NCBI GenBank assembly: GCA_022787165.1
Contig: JALFVL010000042.1
Span: forward strand, 62,001 to 126,000
Direction: 5' to 3'
Source: Clostridiales bacterium
GTDB lineage: Bacteria; Bacillota; Clostridia; Christensenellales; Aristaeellaceae
DNA length: 64,000 bases
Below, piece after piece: positions 45,862 through 53,568 of the stretch (its first letter is position 1; each line of letters opens with the position of its first letter). The position numbers and the translations under genes were made by a program. The notes under the pieces are model-generated. The model was not told where the DNA came from, made no database searches, and saw only the letters and a list, made by a program, of their open reading frames with translations.

Positions 45862-47076
45862 TCAGTAAAGCCCCTCGGGCATGGCGTCACGCAGGATCAG
45901 GCAGCTGAGCACGCCCTGCGCGTCAAAATGCGCCTCGAGCACGACTTCGCCCGCCTCATAAAACAGGCTCTCCCCGGGCTCGAGCATCGCGTCCGCCGCG
46001 TCGCCGCCGTCATAGGTCATAAAAGCGGAAGGCTCGCCCAGCAGCGCCAGCACGTCCGCGCGCAGCGACGCGCCGGTCTCCAGCCCGTACATGGCGATGC
46101 GCGCACAGCGGATCGCGGAAACCGGCGTATCCGCCTCCGCCGTCTCGGCGTATTTGGGAATCTCGACCGCGAAGCCGCGCAGCTGCGGCTCCTCAAAGAG
46201 ATAGACCTTGGCGCTGTCCGTATAGTCCGGGTCGGAGAGCAGCGTCAGCTTGCCAAGCACATCGCCAAGCCGGTCGCCGACAGCCGCCACGCTCATCACG
46301 CCGGGGAAGCGGCCCGCGGAAAGCTGCTCGATGAGCGCATGTCCGTCGGCCTCCTGCGCGCGGGAAAGCGCATAGACGGGGCTCCCCTCGCCGATCCACT
46401 GCGCGATTTCAAACCATGCGAAGTGAACGGCGCCGCTCTTCCCGCCAAAATAGCGGTAGCGATCCTCGGGATAGTAGACCGTCAGCCCGCCCTCGTCAAA
46501 AGAGAAGCAGTCCCTGGGCATCGGCAGCAGGTCGGCATACTCCATATAGTCGCTCAGCCCGTCGACGATCTCCGTCTCGATGATCGCCTCCATGCGCGAG
46601 ACGGCCGCCTGGGGATCGTCAAACAGCGCGTCAAAGCCGATCTCCCCGCCGGTTGCAAGGTCGAGCGAGAGCGCCTTGACCGAGCAGCCGTCCAGCCCGC
46701 CAGCCTGCGTGCCCTCCCAGAGCAGCGCGATGGACGCGAGCTTCCCGTCGTCGTAGACGCGCGCCGTCTGCATGATGTGCGCGCCCGCCCTCTGGCTGAC
46801 CTGCATCGCCTCATCGACGCCCAGCCGCTCCCGGATCAGCGCGTTGAGCGCAGTCATCCGCTCGCCTGCTGCGTCCGTCCCTGCGTCCTCCGCGGTCTGC
46901 GCCGCCTCAAGCACGGCGCCCGGCAGCTCAAGATGGCTCCCGCCAGCCTCCATCACATTCACGGTGATCGAAACGCCCTGCGGCAACAGTGCCTCCGCCG
47001 TGCCCTCCTCGCCCGCCGCGCAGACAGGCAGCGCCAGCGCCAGCGCGCATGCCGCGAGCATCGCTTTTTTCAGCAT
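45862..47076 (-). CDS. Exported protein with RsiV/DUF3298-like C-terminal domain
   Basis: This 404-residue protein has a signal peptide (MLKKAMLAACALALALPVCA). The segment GEIGFDALFDDPQAAVSRME, then FSFDEGGLTVYYPEDRY, resembles the DUF3298 domain found in anti-sigma factor RsiV and in lysozyme-binding proteins. There is no cytoplasmic anti-sigma domain here, so a stand-alone extracellular or cell-wall role is likelier. The C-terminal 150 residues are unassigned. The start is the ATG at 47076. Confidence 0.72.
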   Translation of the reverse strand: MLKKAMLAACALALALPVCAAGEEGTAEALLPQGVSITVNVMEAGGSHLELPGAVLEAAQTAEDAGTDAAGERMTALNALIRERLGVDEAMQVSQRAGAHIMQTARVYDDGKLASIALLWEGTQAGGLDGCSVKALSLDLATGGEIGFDALFDDPQAAVSRMEAIIETEIVDGLSDYMEYADLLPMPRDCFSFDEGGLTVYYPEDRYRYFGGKSGAVHFAWFEIAQWIGEGSPVYALSRAQEADGHALIEQLSAGRFPGVMSVAAVGDRLGDVLGKLTLLSDPDYTDSAKVYLFEEPQLRGFAVEIPKYAETAEADTPVSAIRCARIAMYGLETGASLRADVLALLGEPSAFMTYDGGDAADAMLEPGESLFYEAGEVVLEAHFDAQGVLSCLILRDAMPEGLY

Positions 47077-47110
47077 CAAATCGCCTCACCTCTTCCCGTT
47101 TATCATAGAG

Positions 47111-47152
47111 AAAAAAACGCCAGATGTCAAGAAGACGGAGGACACCGGCGTT
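47111..47152 (-). terminator. Intrinsic terminator downstream of dpaA-dpaB
   Basis: A stem AACGCC...GACA paired with TGTC...GGCGTT is followed by a seven-T run on the minus strand. Three further hairpins (47186-47269) lie between dpaB and this terminator. Confidence 0.85.
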
Positions 47153-47185
47153 TTCTTCCCGTTTTCCCGCGTTTTTTATTCTGTC

Positions 47186-47269
47186 AATCCTGTTGCAAGG
47201 CTCCTGCCACGGTTGCAAAGCAACAGGATTTGCAGCATTTCGTCGGAAATGCAGCCGGCATCATGCCGG
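47186..47269. repeat. Cluster of three hairpins after dpaB
   Basis: Three consecutive palindromes occur: an 11-bp inverted repeat AATCCTGTTGC/GCAACAGGATT (47186-47196 and 47220-47230), GCATTTC-GTCG-GAAATGC (47235-47252) and CCGGCA-TCA-TGCCGG (47255-47269). They lie in the 3' region of the dipicolinate operon. They could be mRNA-stabilising structures or an intergenic repeat. Confidence 0.6.
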
Positions 47270-47851
47270 TTAAAAAATCAGCGGCTGAAGCTGCTTTTCC
47301 TGAAGCGCCGCTCTCGCGGCCGGAAGCAGCTTTTCAAAGTCCGCGACGCAGCTCGTGGGCTTTGCATGCCAGTCATCCTGTTCAAACGGCACGAAGAACA
47401 CGCCCCTGCGCCCCATCAGCAGGCCTATGCTGGCCGCCGAGCCATCGAGCGCGTCGTTGGTCGATACCGCGATGAGCACGGGCCGCCCGTTGCGCCGGTG
47501 GCTCTTGAAGGCGAGCGTCGGCGCGGTGTCGTAGATGCCGCAGGCCAGCTTGCCCAGCGTGTTGCCCGTGCAGGGCGCAATGATCAGCAGATCGAGCAGC
47601 TTTTTCGGCCCAATCGGCTCTGCCTGCGCGATCGTATGGATGACGCTGCGCCCGGAAAGCTCCTCTGCCTGGCGCACCCATTCCGCCGCGCGGCCAAAGC
47701 GCGTGTCCGTCGAATAGGCGTTCTGCGACATGATCGGCGTGATCGCATAGCCCTCCTGTGCCAGAAGCCGCATCTGCGCAAAGGCCCTGGAAAACGTGCA
47801 GAACGATCCCGTGACGGCAAATCCGATCGAAAGGCGCTCATGCTCCTCCAT
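47270..47851 (-). CDS. dpaB: Dipicolinate synthase subunit B
   Basis: This 193-residue flavoprotein-fold protein has GFAVTGSFCTFSRAFAQM near the N-terminus, then LLIIAPCTGNTLGKLACGI and VLIAVSTNDALDGSAASIG, typical of SpoVFB/DpaB. With DpaA it makes dipicolinic acid, the major spore-core solute, in the mother cell. It overlaps dpaA by 14 bases. Its presence is the best evidence that the host forms endospores. Confidence 0.95.
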   Translation of the reverse strand: MEEHERLSIGFAVTGSFCTFSRAFAQMRLLAQEGYAITPIMSQNAYSTDTRFGRAAEWVRQAEELSGRSVIHTIAQAEPIGPKKLLDLLIIAPCTGNTLGKLACGIYDTAPTLAFKSHRRNGRPVLIAVSTNDALDGSAASIGLLMGRRGVFFVPFEQDDWHAKPTSCVADFEKLLPAARAALQEKQLQPLIF

Positions 47852-48665
47852 GCTGCTTTCCTCCCCGCTCCGCGTTCATCGCGCGTTCAAGCACCTCAAA
47901 CAGCGCCGCGCCCGCATCCACCGGCGCAAAGCGCCCCGGCAGCCCGCTCTCGATCGCCATGGGCACGCCCAGATGCCGCGCGAGCTCTGGGTCGGCGCCG
48001 TAGGGCGCGCTCGCCAGCTCGATCACCTGCGCATGTCCCCTGAGCGCCGAAAGCGCTTCTTCATCCAGCACACGCGCGGGCACGGTGTTGAAGACCAGCT
48101 CCGCCTGCGCGCAGGCCGCCGTCAGCGCATGCATCGGCACGGGATGCGCGCCCATGCCGTGCGCCAGGCGCATCTGCGCCTCACTGCGCGCGCAGACGAC
48201 GGCAAACGCCTCCATCGCCGTGAGCCGCGCGACCAGCGCGCGCCCGATCCGCCCAAAGCCCGTCACCAGGCAGCTTCGCCCAAGCAGCGCGCGCCCCGTC
48301 TTCGCGTGGGCCGCAAAGAGCGCGCCCTCCGCCGTCAGCGCCGCGTTTTTGAGCAGAAACGTCTCGTCCTCGCCTGGAAGCACAGCCATCGCCGCCTGCG
48401 GCACCTCCTGCGCGCGCACGTCGCCGCCCAGCAGCGCCGCGCGGCAGGGCGGAATCGCCGCGAGCGTCTGCTGCCGGTCAAGAGCGCCGCCCAAAAGCGT
48501 CTTCGCCTCAAAGCTCCTCGGCCAGGGCAGCAGCACGGCGTCCGCCCCGCCCAGCTCCTGCGCCTCCTCCGGCGCGCAGACATGGAGCGTCTCCCAGCCC
48601 CGCGCTCTCGCGGCGGCCAGCGCGCCGCTCAGACGTTCATCCCCGCCAAAGGCAATCAACCGCAT
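47838..48665 (-). CDS. dpaA: Dipicolinate synthase subunit A
   Basis: This 275-residue protein starts MRLIAFGGDERLSGALAAAR and contains the Rossmann segment CLVTGFGRIGRALVARLTAM, as in SpoVFA/DpaA. It oxidises the heterocycle precursor from lysine synthesis to dipicolinate together with DpaB. In Bacillus the pair is under sigma-K control; no sigma-K box could be read here with confidence. Confidence 0.94.
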   Translation of the reverse strand: MRLIAFGGDERLSGALAAARARGWETLHVCAPEEAQELGGADAVLLPWPRSFEAKTLLGGALDRQQTLAAIPPCRAALLGGDVRAQEVPQAAMAVLPGEDETFLLKNAALTAEGALFAAHAKTGRALLGRSCLVTGFGRIGRALVARLTAMEAFAVVCARSEAQMRLAHGMGAHPVPMHALTAACAQAELVFNTVPARVLDEEALSALRGHAQVIELASAPYGADPELARHLGVPMAIESGLPGRFAPVDAGAALFEVLERAMNAERGGKQHGGA

Positions 48666-48715
48666 CGCTCAACCCCCTCCCGGCGAGGGTATGCACCGCA
48701 AAAGCCGGGTATGAC

Positions 48716-48739
48716 AAAGGGCGGCCGACCGGGCCGCCC
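48716..48739 (-). terminator. Probable terminator of mscL
   Basis: An 8-bp GGGCGGCC/GGCCGCCC stem with a 5-base loop but only three Ts on the minus strand. Confidence 0.6.
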
Positions 48740-48749
48740 TAAGCGGGAT

Positions 48750-49199
48750 TTACTTGTCGAGCATCGAGGTGCAATGCGGGCAGCGGGTCGCGTCCTCGGC
48801 GATCTCGCTCTTGCAGAAGGGGCAGATGCGCGGCGGCTTCGCCGGGGCCTTCGGCGGCTCGGGCTTCTTGAGCTTGTTCATCAGGCGCACGACGAGGAAC
48901 ATGCAGAACGCGATCAGAATGAAGTTGATCACGTACTGGATGAACGCGCCGTAGTTGAGCGTGCCCACGCCCGCCGCGGTCGCCGCCTCAATCGAGGCGT
49001 ACTTCTGGCCGTCCAGCGCGTAGAACAGGCCGCCGAAGTTGATGCCGCCCGTGATCACGCCCAGCAGCGGCATGAAGATGTCGTTGACCAGCGACGTGGT
49101 GATCGAACCGAACGCGCCGCCGATGACGACGCCAACCGCCATGTCCACGACGTTGCCGCGCATGGCAAACGCCTTGAACTCTTCCAGGAACTTCTTCAT
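48750..49199 (-). CDS. mscL: Large-conductance mechanosensitive channel MscL with C-terminal zinc ribbon
   Basis: The first 115 residues are a normal MscL: KKFLEEFKAFAMRGNVVDMA, first helix VGVVIGGAFGSITTSLV and second helix FILIAFCMFLVVRLMNK. The C-terminus adds CPFCKSEIAEDATRCPHC, a four-Cys zinc ribbon absent from E. coli MscL. The channel opens under high membrane tension to release solutes. The ribbon may regulate gating or assembly. Confidence 0.95.
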   Translation of the reverse strand: MKKFLEEFKAFAMRGNVVDMAVGVVIGGAFGSITTSLVNDIFMPLLGVITGGINFGGLFYALDGQKYASIEAATAAGVGTLNYGAFIQYVINFILIAFCMFLVVRLMNKLKKPEPPKAPAKPPRICPFCKSEIAEDATRCPHCTSMLDK

Positions 49200-49271
49200 G
49201 GTTTTCCTCTCCTTTGTGGGTCAAATGTCCTTATGCAAAGGGCAGCCGGGCGCTCCGGCCTTCCCTTCGTG

Positions 49272-49895
49272 TCAATCTGTTTCTTCTGCCGCGGGCGCAC
49301 CGGCGGCCTCGAGTTTCGCCGCGAGGGCGGAAAAGTCAATCTCCGGCAGCTCGGAGAGCGAGGTCAGGCAGAAATGGCGCAAAAACGCGTCCGTCGTGCC
49401 ATAGAGAATCGGCCGGCCGAGCGCCTCCTTGCGTCCGACCTCCTCAATCAGCCCCTTGGCGACGAGCGACTGCACCGAATAATCGCATTTCACGCCTCGA
49501 ATCTGCTCGATCTCCGCCTTGGTGACGGGCTGTCTGTACGCGATGACCGCCAGCGTCTCCATGACGGCCTGGGAAAGCGACTGCTTCTGCACCGGCTGGA
49601 GCAGCTTTTCGACATAGGGCGCGTAGTCCGGCCGCGTCGCCAGCTGCACATGCGCGCCGAAGCGCAGCAGCCTCAGCCCGCGTCGATCAAAGTCATAGCC
49701 GCTCTCCAGCGCGTCAAGCGTCTCCTCGAGCTCTGCCTCGCTGATCTCCATCGCACGGCAGATATCCTTCTTCTCCACGGCGTTGCCCGTGACGAAGAGA
49801 ATGGCCTCGACGATGCCCACGCGCTCGCCCAGCTCAAGCCCCGGTTTCTCCTGCGCCGTCTGCGGCGGCAGCATCGTCATCTGTTCCGTTTTCAT
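49272..49895 (-). CDS. scpB: Segregation and condensation protein B
   Basis: The 207-residue protein has two winged-helix domains and the segments RVGIVEAILFVTGNAVEKKD, ETLAVIAYRQPVTKAEIEQI and GRKEALGRPILYGTTDAFL that define ScpB. It joins ScpA and SMC in chromosome condensation. The start at 49895 follows GGGGAGGG and overlaps the scpA 3' end by 62 bases. Confidence 0.95.
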   Translation of the reverse strand: MKTEQMTMLPPQTAQEKPGLELGERVGIVEAILFVTGNAVEKKDICRAMEISEAELEETLDALESGYDFDRRGLRLLRFGAHVQLATRPDYAPYVEKLLQPVQKQSLSQAVMETLAVIAYRQPVTKAEIEQIRGVKCDYSVQSLVAKGLIEEVGRKEALGRPILYGTTDAFLRHFCLTSLSELPEIDFSALAAKLEAAGAPAAEETD

Positions 49896-50622
49896 GATCT
49901 TCCCTCCCCGCGGGCAGGATCAGGATGTCCTCAAACGTCCCCTCCTGCTCGGCGCGCAGCCTGCCCAGCTTGAGCAGCTCGAGCATCGCCATAAAATAGG
50001 AGACAATCTCGTCGCGCGTCACATGCGGCGAGAGCATGTCCGTAAAGAGCACAGGCCCCTTGCGCAAACGCGCCGTCAGGTTGAAGACGCATTGCTCGAT
50101 GGTAAACCGGTCGCGCGTGATCGAGCGGAAGACGCGCCCCGGCTCATCCGTCTGCGTCTGTCGGGCGATGATCCGCTCCAGCGCGCGCACAAGGCCCTGG
50201 AGCGACAGGCCCGTCAGCTCCACCGGCTGCGGCGGCAGCGGGTATTCCTCCGGCAGCTTCGAGAAGACCTGCATCGCAGCCTGCTCGAATTCCTTCATCC
50301 GCCCCGCGCTCTCCTTGTAGAGCTTGTATTCCTCCAGGCGGCGGATGAGCGCCTGCTCCGGCGTCTCCTCCCCATCCTCCTCAGGCTCCGGCGCGCGCGG
50401 CAGCAGCGCCCGGCTCTTGATCTCCAGCAGCATGGCCGCCATGGTCAGAAACTCGCTGGCCGTGTCCATATCGAGCTCCGAGACGCCCTGCATCGACTCG
50501 AGGTACTGCTCCGTGATCTCCGAGACGAAGATATCCTTGATGTCGACCTTCGCGCGGGTGATCAGATGGAGCAGCAGATCGAGCGGGCCCTCGAACTGCC
50601 TGAGCGAAACATAAACCGCCAT
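49834..50622 (-). CDS. scpA: Segregation and condensation protein A
   Basis: This 262-residue kleisin starts YVSLRQFEGPLDLLLHLI and has a Glu-rich linker and a C-terminal winged helix (DEIVSYFMAMLELLKLGRLR). It bridges SMC heads with ScpB. The acidic tail of about 20 residues is encoded in the part that overlaps scpB. It follows the site-2 protease gene by 3 bases. Confidence 0.95.
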   Translation of the reverse strand: MAVYVSLRQFEGPLDLLLHLITRAKVDIKDIFVSEITEQYLESMQGVSELDMDTASEFLTMAAMLLEIKSRALLPRAPEPEEDGEETPEQALIRRLEEYKLYKESAGRMKEFEQAAMQVFSKLPEEYPLPPQPVELTGLSLQGLVRALERIIARQTQTDEPGRVFRSITRDRFTIEQCVFNLTARLRKGPVLFTDMLSPHVTRDEIVSYFMAMLELLKLGRLRAEQEGTFEDILILPAGREDHENGTDDDAAAADGAGETGA

Positions 50623-50625
50623 CGC

Positions 50626-51405
50626 TTACCCCCAGATCGCCCGGACAGGCCAGAGCACGGCCGCCTGCGCGGGATAGACCGCCGCGCTGATGATCCGCCC
50701 CAGGATGCCCTGCGCGGAGAGCACGAGCACGATGAGCATGCCGATGCGAAACGCCTGCGGGGAGAGATGAAACCGGCCCCTGAAGACGATGTCGTTGAAG
50801 ACATGATACCCGTCCAGCGGCGGCAGCGGCAGAAGGTTGAAGACCGCGAGATTCAGGTTGACCAGCGCCGTATACGCAAACAGCCGCACAAACGGCACGA
50901 GCCAGCGCACGGCGATCAGGCCGCCGAAATCCTCCGCCGCCGTGCCGGAGATCACCGACCAGACGGCGTTATAGCGATAGCTGACCAGCGTGCTCAGCCC
51001 GACCTCGCGCACGACGTCGGCGCGCCACATGAACGCGCTGCACAGCGCAGCCAGATACGTGAAGAGCAGGAAGAGGATCAGGTTGACCGTGATGCCCGCG
51101 AGGGAGACCGCAAGATCGGCCTTGCGGCGGTCGCCCTGAAAGCGATACGGGTTGACCGGCACGGGCTTGGCCCAGCCAAAGCCGACGAAGAACATCAGCA
51201 GCGCGCCCATCGGATCCAGATGCGCAAGCGGGTTGAGCGTCAGCCGCCCGGCGCGCTTCGCCGTGTCATCGCCGCAGCGATAGGCCGCCATCGCATGCCC
51301 CCATTCATGGCAGCAAAGGCCGATGAGCACCGCGAGCACGCGAAAAATCGCCTGATCAAAAAAGGCGAGCGGCTCGCGAAACAGGGTCTGCAAATATTCG
51401 AGCAC
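50626..51405 (-). CDS. Site-2 protease family (M50) intramembrane metalloprotease
   Basis: This 259-residue protein with five or six hydrophobic segments has the zinc motif HEWGH and the third ligand in [14 protein letters not shown]. It is of the short YwhC/YydH type, which usually sits upstream of scpA. The substrate is unknown. A GTG at 51405 with GAAGGG upstream is the preferred start; longer starts lie upstream. Confidence 0.88.
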   Translation of the reverse strand: MLEYLQTLFREPLAFFDQAIFRVLAVLIGLCCHEWGHAMAAYRCGDDTAKRAGRLTLNPLAHLDPMGALLMFFVGFGWAKPVPVNPYRFQGDRRKADLAVSLAGITVNLILFLLFTYLAALCSAFMWRADVVREVGLSTLVSYRYNAVWSVISGTAAEDFGGLIAVRWLVPFVRLFAYTALVNLNLAVFNLLPLPPLDGYHVFNDIVFRGRFHLSPQAFRIGMLIVLVLSAQGILGRIISAAVYPAQAAVLWPVRAIWG

Positions 51406-51518
51406 GGCGTTTTTCCCTTCTCTCCCCAGAATAACTTTCTTATTGTAGCGCATGGGCCGTTTTTCTGTCAAGGGGCTGAGCGCTTGAATGGAATATCGCG
51501 CCGAATCCTGACAAGGCG

Positions 51519-51592
51519 CTTTGCTACGCGCGAAGCAAAGAAGGGGGGCGGGGAGCGGAGTCCACCGCCGCCGGTGGCGGATGACGGTGGAC
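51519..51592. repeat. Palindromic intergenic element
   Basis: Two adjacent palindromes in otherwise empty DNA: CTTTGCT/AGCAAAG (51519-51540), and a nested hairpin in which outer arms GTCCACCG/CGGTGGAC (51560-51567, 51585-51592) enclose CCGCC-GGT-GGCGG. A T tract follows at 51604-51610. It looks like a mobile-type or repetitive intergenic element. Confidence 0.5.
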
Positions 51593-51623
51593 GGAGCGTC
51601 GGATTTTTTTGAGGGAGGGGTGG

Positions 51624-51650
51624 AAAAAGCCCTCCCTTTGGGGGGAGGGC
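51624..51650 (-). terminator. Intrinsic terminator of aspS
   Basis: An 8-bp GCCCTCCC/GGGAGGGC stem with a 6-base loop followed by five Ts on the minus strand, 12 bases past the stop. Confidence 0.92.
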
Positions 51651-51662
51651 CGGAGAATTTCC

Positions 51663-52973
51663 TTACGGATTGAGCCTGTTCGGGCCGCGGAAGATGAACA
51701 TCGCTTCCTTGATCGTCATGCCCAGCAGCAGCATGGTCAGGCGGTCGATGCCCAGGCCGAAGCCGCCGTGCGGTGGGCAGCCATACTTGAAGAACTCGAG
51801 GTAGAATTTGACGTCCTCGGTCAGACCCTTTTCATCCGCCTGCGCCTTGAGCTGGTCATAGCGATGCTCGCGCTGCGCGCCGGTCGTGATCTCCACGCCG
51901 CGCCAGATCAGGTCGTAGCCCTGCGGCACGCCGTTCTCGTCGCGCATGTGGTAGAAGGCGCGCTTTTCGGCGCTGTAATCGGTGATAAAGAGGAACTCGC
52001 TGCCATACTTCTTCTTGACCCAGTCGTAGGAGAGATGCTCCGCCTCGGTCGTCAGGTCGCCCTTCTCCTCCTCAGGCACCTTGTAGCCGAACTCGCGCTC
52101 GAGCTCGTCGTACAGGTCGGCCAGCTTGATGATCGGGAACGGCCCGTCCGGCACGATGACCGGGATACCGAACTGCTTCTCGATCTCCTCGCCATAAGCC
52201 TCCTTGACCTTGGAGAGCGCATAGGTCAGCAGACCCTCCTCCATCTTCATGACATCGCGGAAGGAATCGATGAAGCTGAACTCAAGGTCAAAGCCGGAGA
52301 ACTCGGTCGTGTGCTTGCTGGTGAAGCTCTTCTCCGCGCGGAAGACAGGCCCGACCTCGAAGATGCGCTCCAGCCCCGCGGCCATCGCCATCTGCTTGTA
52401 GAACTGCGGGCTCTGCGCCAGATACGCCTTGCGATCAAAATACTTGACCTCAAAGACATCCGCACCGGACTCGCTCGCCGCGCCGATGAGCTTCGGGGTA
52501 TGGATTTCAATGAAATTGCGCTCGCGCAGGTAGTCGCGCATCGCGCCGATGAGCACGGTCTGCACCTTGAACATCAGCTGGTTCTTCTCGGTGCGCAGGT
52601 CGATCCAGCGGTAGTCGATGCGCTGGTCGATGGAGGAGCGCTCATGGCCCTTGCGCGCCTCGCGGTCAATCGGCAGCGGCGCCGCCAGGGACTCGATGGT
52701 GATCTTGCGGGGATAGATCTCCACGCCGCCGAGCTTGACGTATTCGCTCTCAACCGCCTTGCCCTCCACGGTAATCACGGAGTCGAGCGTGATCTGGTTG
52801 ACCGTCTCGTCGAGCGCTGCGTCGCAGCCCTTCTCCACGGTGATCTGCACCTTGCCAGTGATATCCTTGAGCACGATGAACGCCATCTTGCTCTTATTGC
52901 GGATGTTCTCCACGAAGCCGCAGACCTTGATCTCGTCCGCGCCGCGGACCTGTGCCGCATAGGTTCTTTCCAT
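51663..52973 (-). CDS. aspS: Aspartate--tRNA ligase, archaeal-type (AspRS2)
   Basis: The 436-residue class II synthetase has an N-terminal OB-fold anticodon domain and motif 2 FEVGPVFRAEKSFTSKHTTEF. Motif 3 is GFGLGIDRLTMLLLG. The short form without the bacterial GAD insertion is the archaeal type, found in many Clostridia. It may be non-discriminating and also charge tRNA-Asn for the GatCAB route; the deciding residues were not assessed. The start at 52973 has GGAGG 8 bases upstream. Confidence 0.93.
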   Translation of the reverse strand: MERTYAAQVRGADEIKVCGFVENIRNKSKMAFIVLKDITGKVQITVEKGCDAALDETVNQITLDSVITVEGKAVESEYVKLGGVEIYPRKITIESLAAPLPIDREARKGHERSSIDQRIDYRWIDLRTEKNQLMFKVQTVLIGAMRDYLRERNFIEIHTPKLIGAASESGADVFEVKYFDRKAYLAQSPQFYKQMAMAAGLERIFEVGPVFRAEKSFTSKHTTEFSGFDLEFSFIDSFRDVMKMEEGLLTYALSKVKEAYGEEIEKQFGIPVIVPDGPFPIIKLADLYDELEREFGYKVPEEEKGDLTTEAEHLSYDWVKKKYGSEFLFITDYSAEKRAFYHMRDENGVPQGYDLIWRGVEITTGAQREHRYDQLKAQADEKGLTEDVKFYLEFFKYGCPPHGGFGLGIDRLTMLLLGMTIKEAMFIFRGPNRLNP

Positions 52974-53014
52974 GTCCGTATCCTCCGTCCACATTAGGGT
53001 TTTCAACGGTTATC

Positions 53015-53042
53015 ATTATACCTGTATTTTCCGGCAAATCAA
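53015..53042 (-). promoter_or_regulatory. Promoter of aspS
   Basis: TTGATT and TATAAT with a 16-base spacer on the minus strand, about 40 bases before the ATG, leaving no room for a T-box. Confidence 0.88.
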
Positions 53043-53133
53043 GCCCCAAATCCGCCGGGCGCGCCTTTTTCTTCTCCCAGCGTGCCTTTCCGGGACGCAG
53101 GGCCCGCTTTTTGAAAACCTTCCCCGCATGTGG

Positions 53134-53162
53134 TTGACATTCCCTTTTTCGCATAGTATAAT
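53134..53162 (+). promoter_or_regulatory. Consensus promoter of tRNA-Arg
   Basis: Perfect TTGACA and TATAAT with a 17-base spacer, 13 bases before the mature 5' end of the tRNA. Confidence 0.95.
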
Positions 53163-53175
53163 ATCAGACGCGCAC

Positions 53176-53252
53176 GCGCTCGTAGCTCAGTTGGATAGAG
53201 CGTCAGACTCCGACTCTGAAGGCCGCACGTTCGAATCGTGTCGGGCGCACCA
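53176..53252 (+). tRNA. tRNA-Arg (CCG)
   Basis: A 77-base tRNA with acceptor GCGCTCG/CGGGCGC, anticodon loop CTCCGAC and an encoded CCA. It is a single-gene unit with its own promoter and terminator. Confidence 0.96.
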
Positions 53253-53256
53253 GCAG

Positions 53257-53299
53257 ACAGCCTTTGATTTTACAGGAAAATCAAGGGCTGTTTCTTTTT
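53257..53299 (+). terminator. Intrinsic terminator of tRNA-Arg
   Basis: A long stem (ACAGCC and TTGATTTT with AAAATCAA and GGCTGT) and short loop, then TTCTTTTT. The interval 53300-53475 shows no gene. Confidence 0.93.
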
Positions 53300-53475
53300 G
53301 CTCCTGTGCGCCTTCCCTGCGCCGTGCGGTGCTTGACAAGCGTTTTGACATCCCCTGCTTTCCGCCGCGCGCGAATCTCCTGCGCAGCGCCGGGCAATCC
53401 TGCACCGTTTGACAAATAATCAACCTCTTTCTTCAAGCGAAATGCACCTTTTTCATTTTGAAATCCCAATTTCTA

Positions 53476-53504
53476 TTGACAATGTTTACCTGCCGGTGTA
53501 TCAT
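53476..53504 (+). promoter_or_regulatory. Promoter of the opp operon
   Basis: TTGACA and TATCAT with a 17-base spacer. The leader has a short hairpin (GCAGG-AGCA-CCTGC, 53516-53529) followed by six Ts, a possible attenuator. Confidence 0.82.
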
Positions 53505-53568
53505 AACAGGAACTTGCAGGAGCACCTGCGGTTTTTTGCATATTGTCTTGAGAAAGGATGATACCAAG

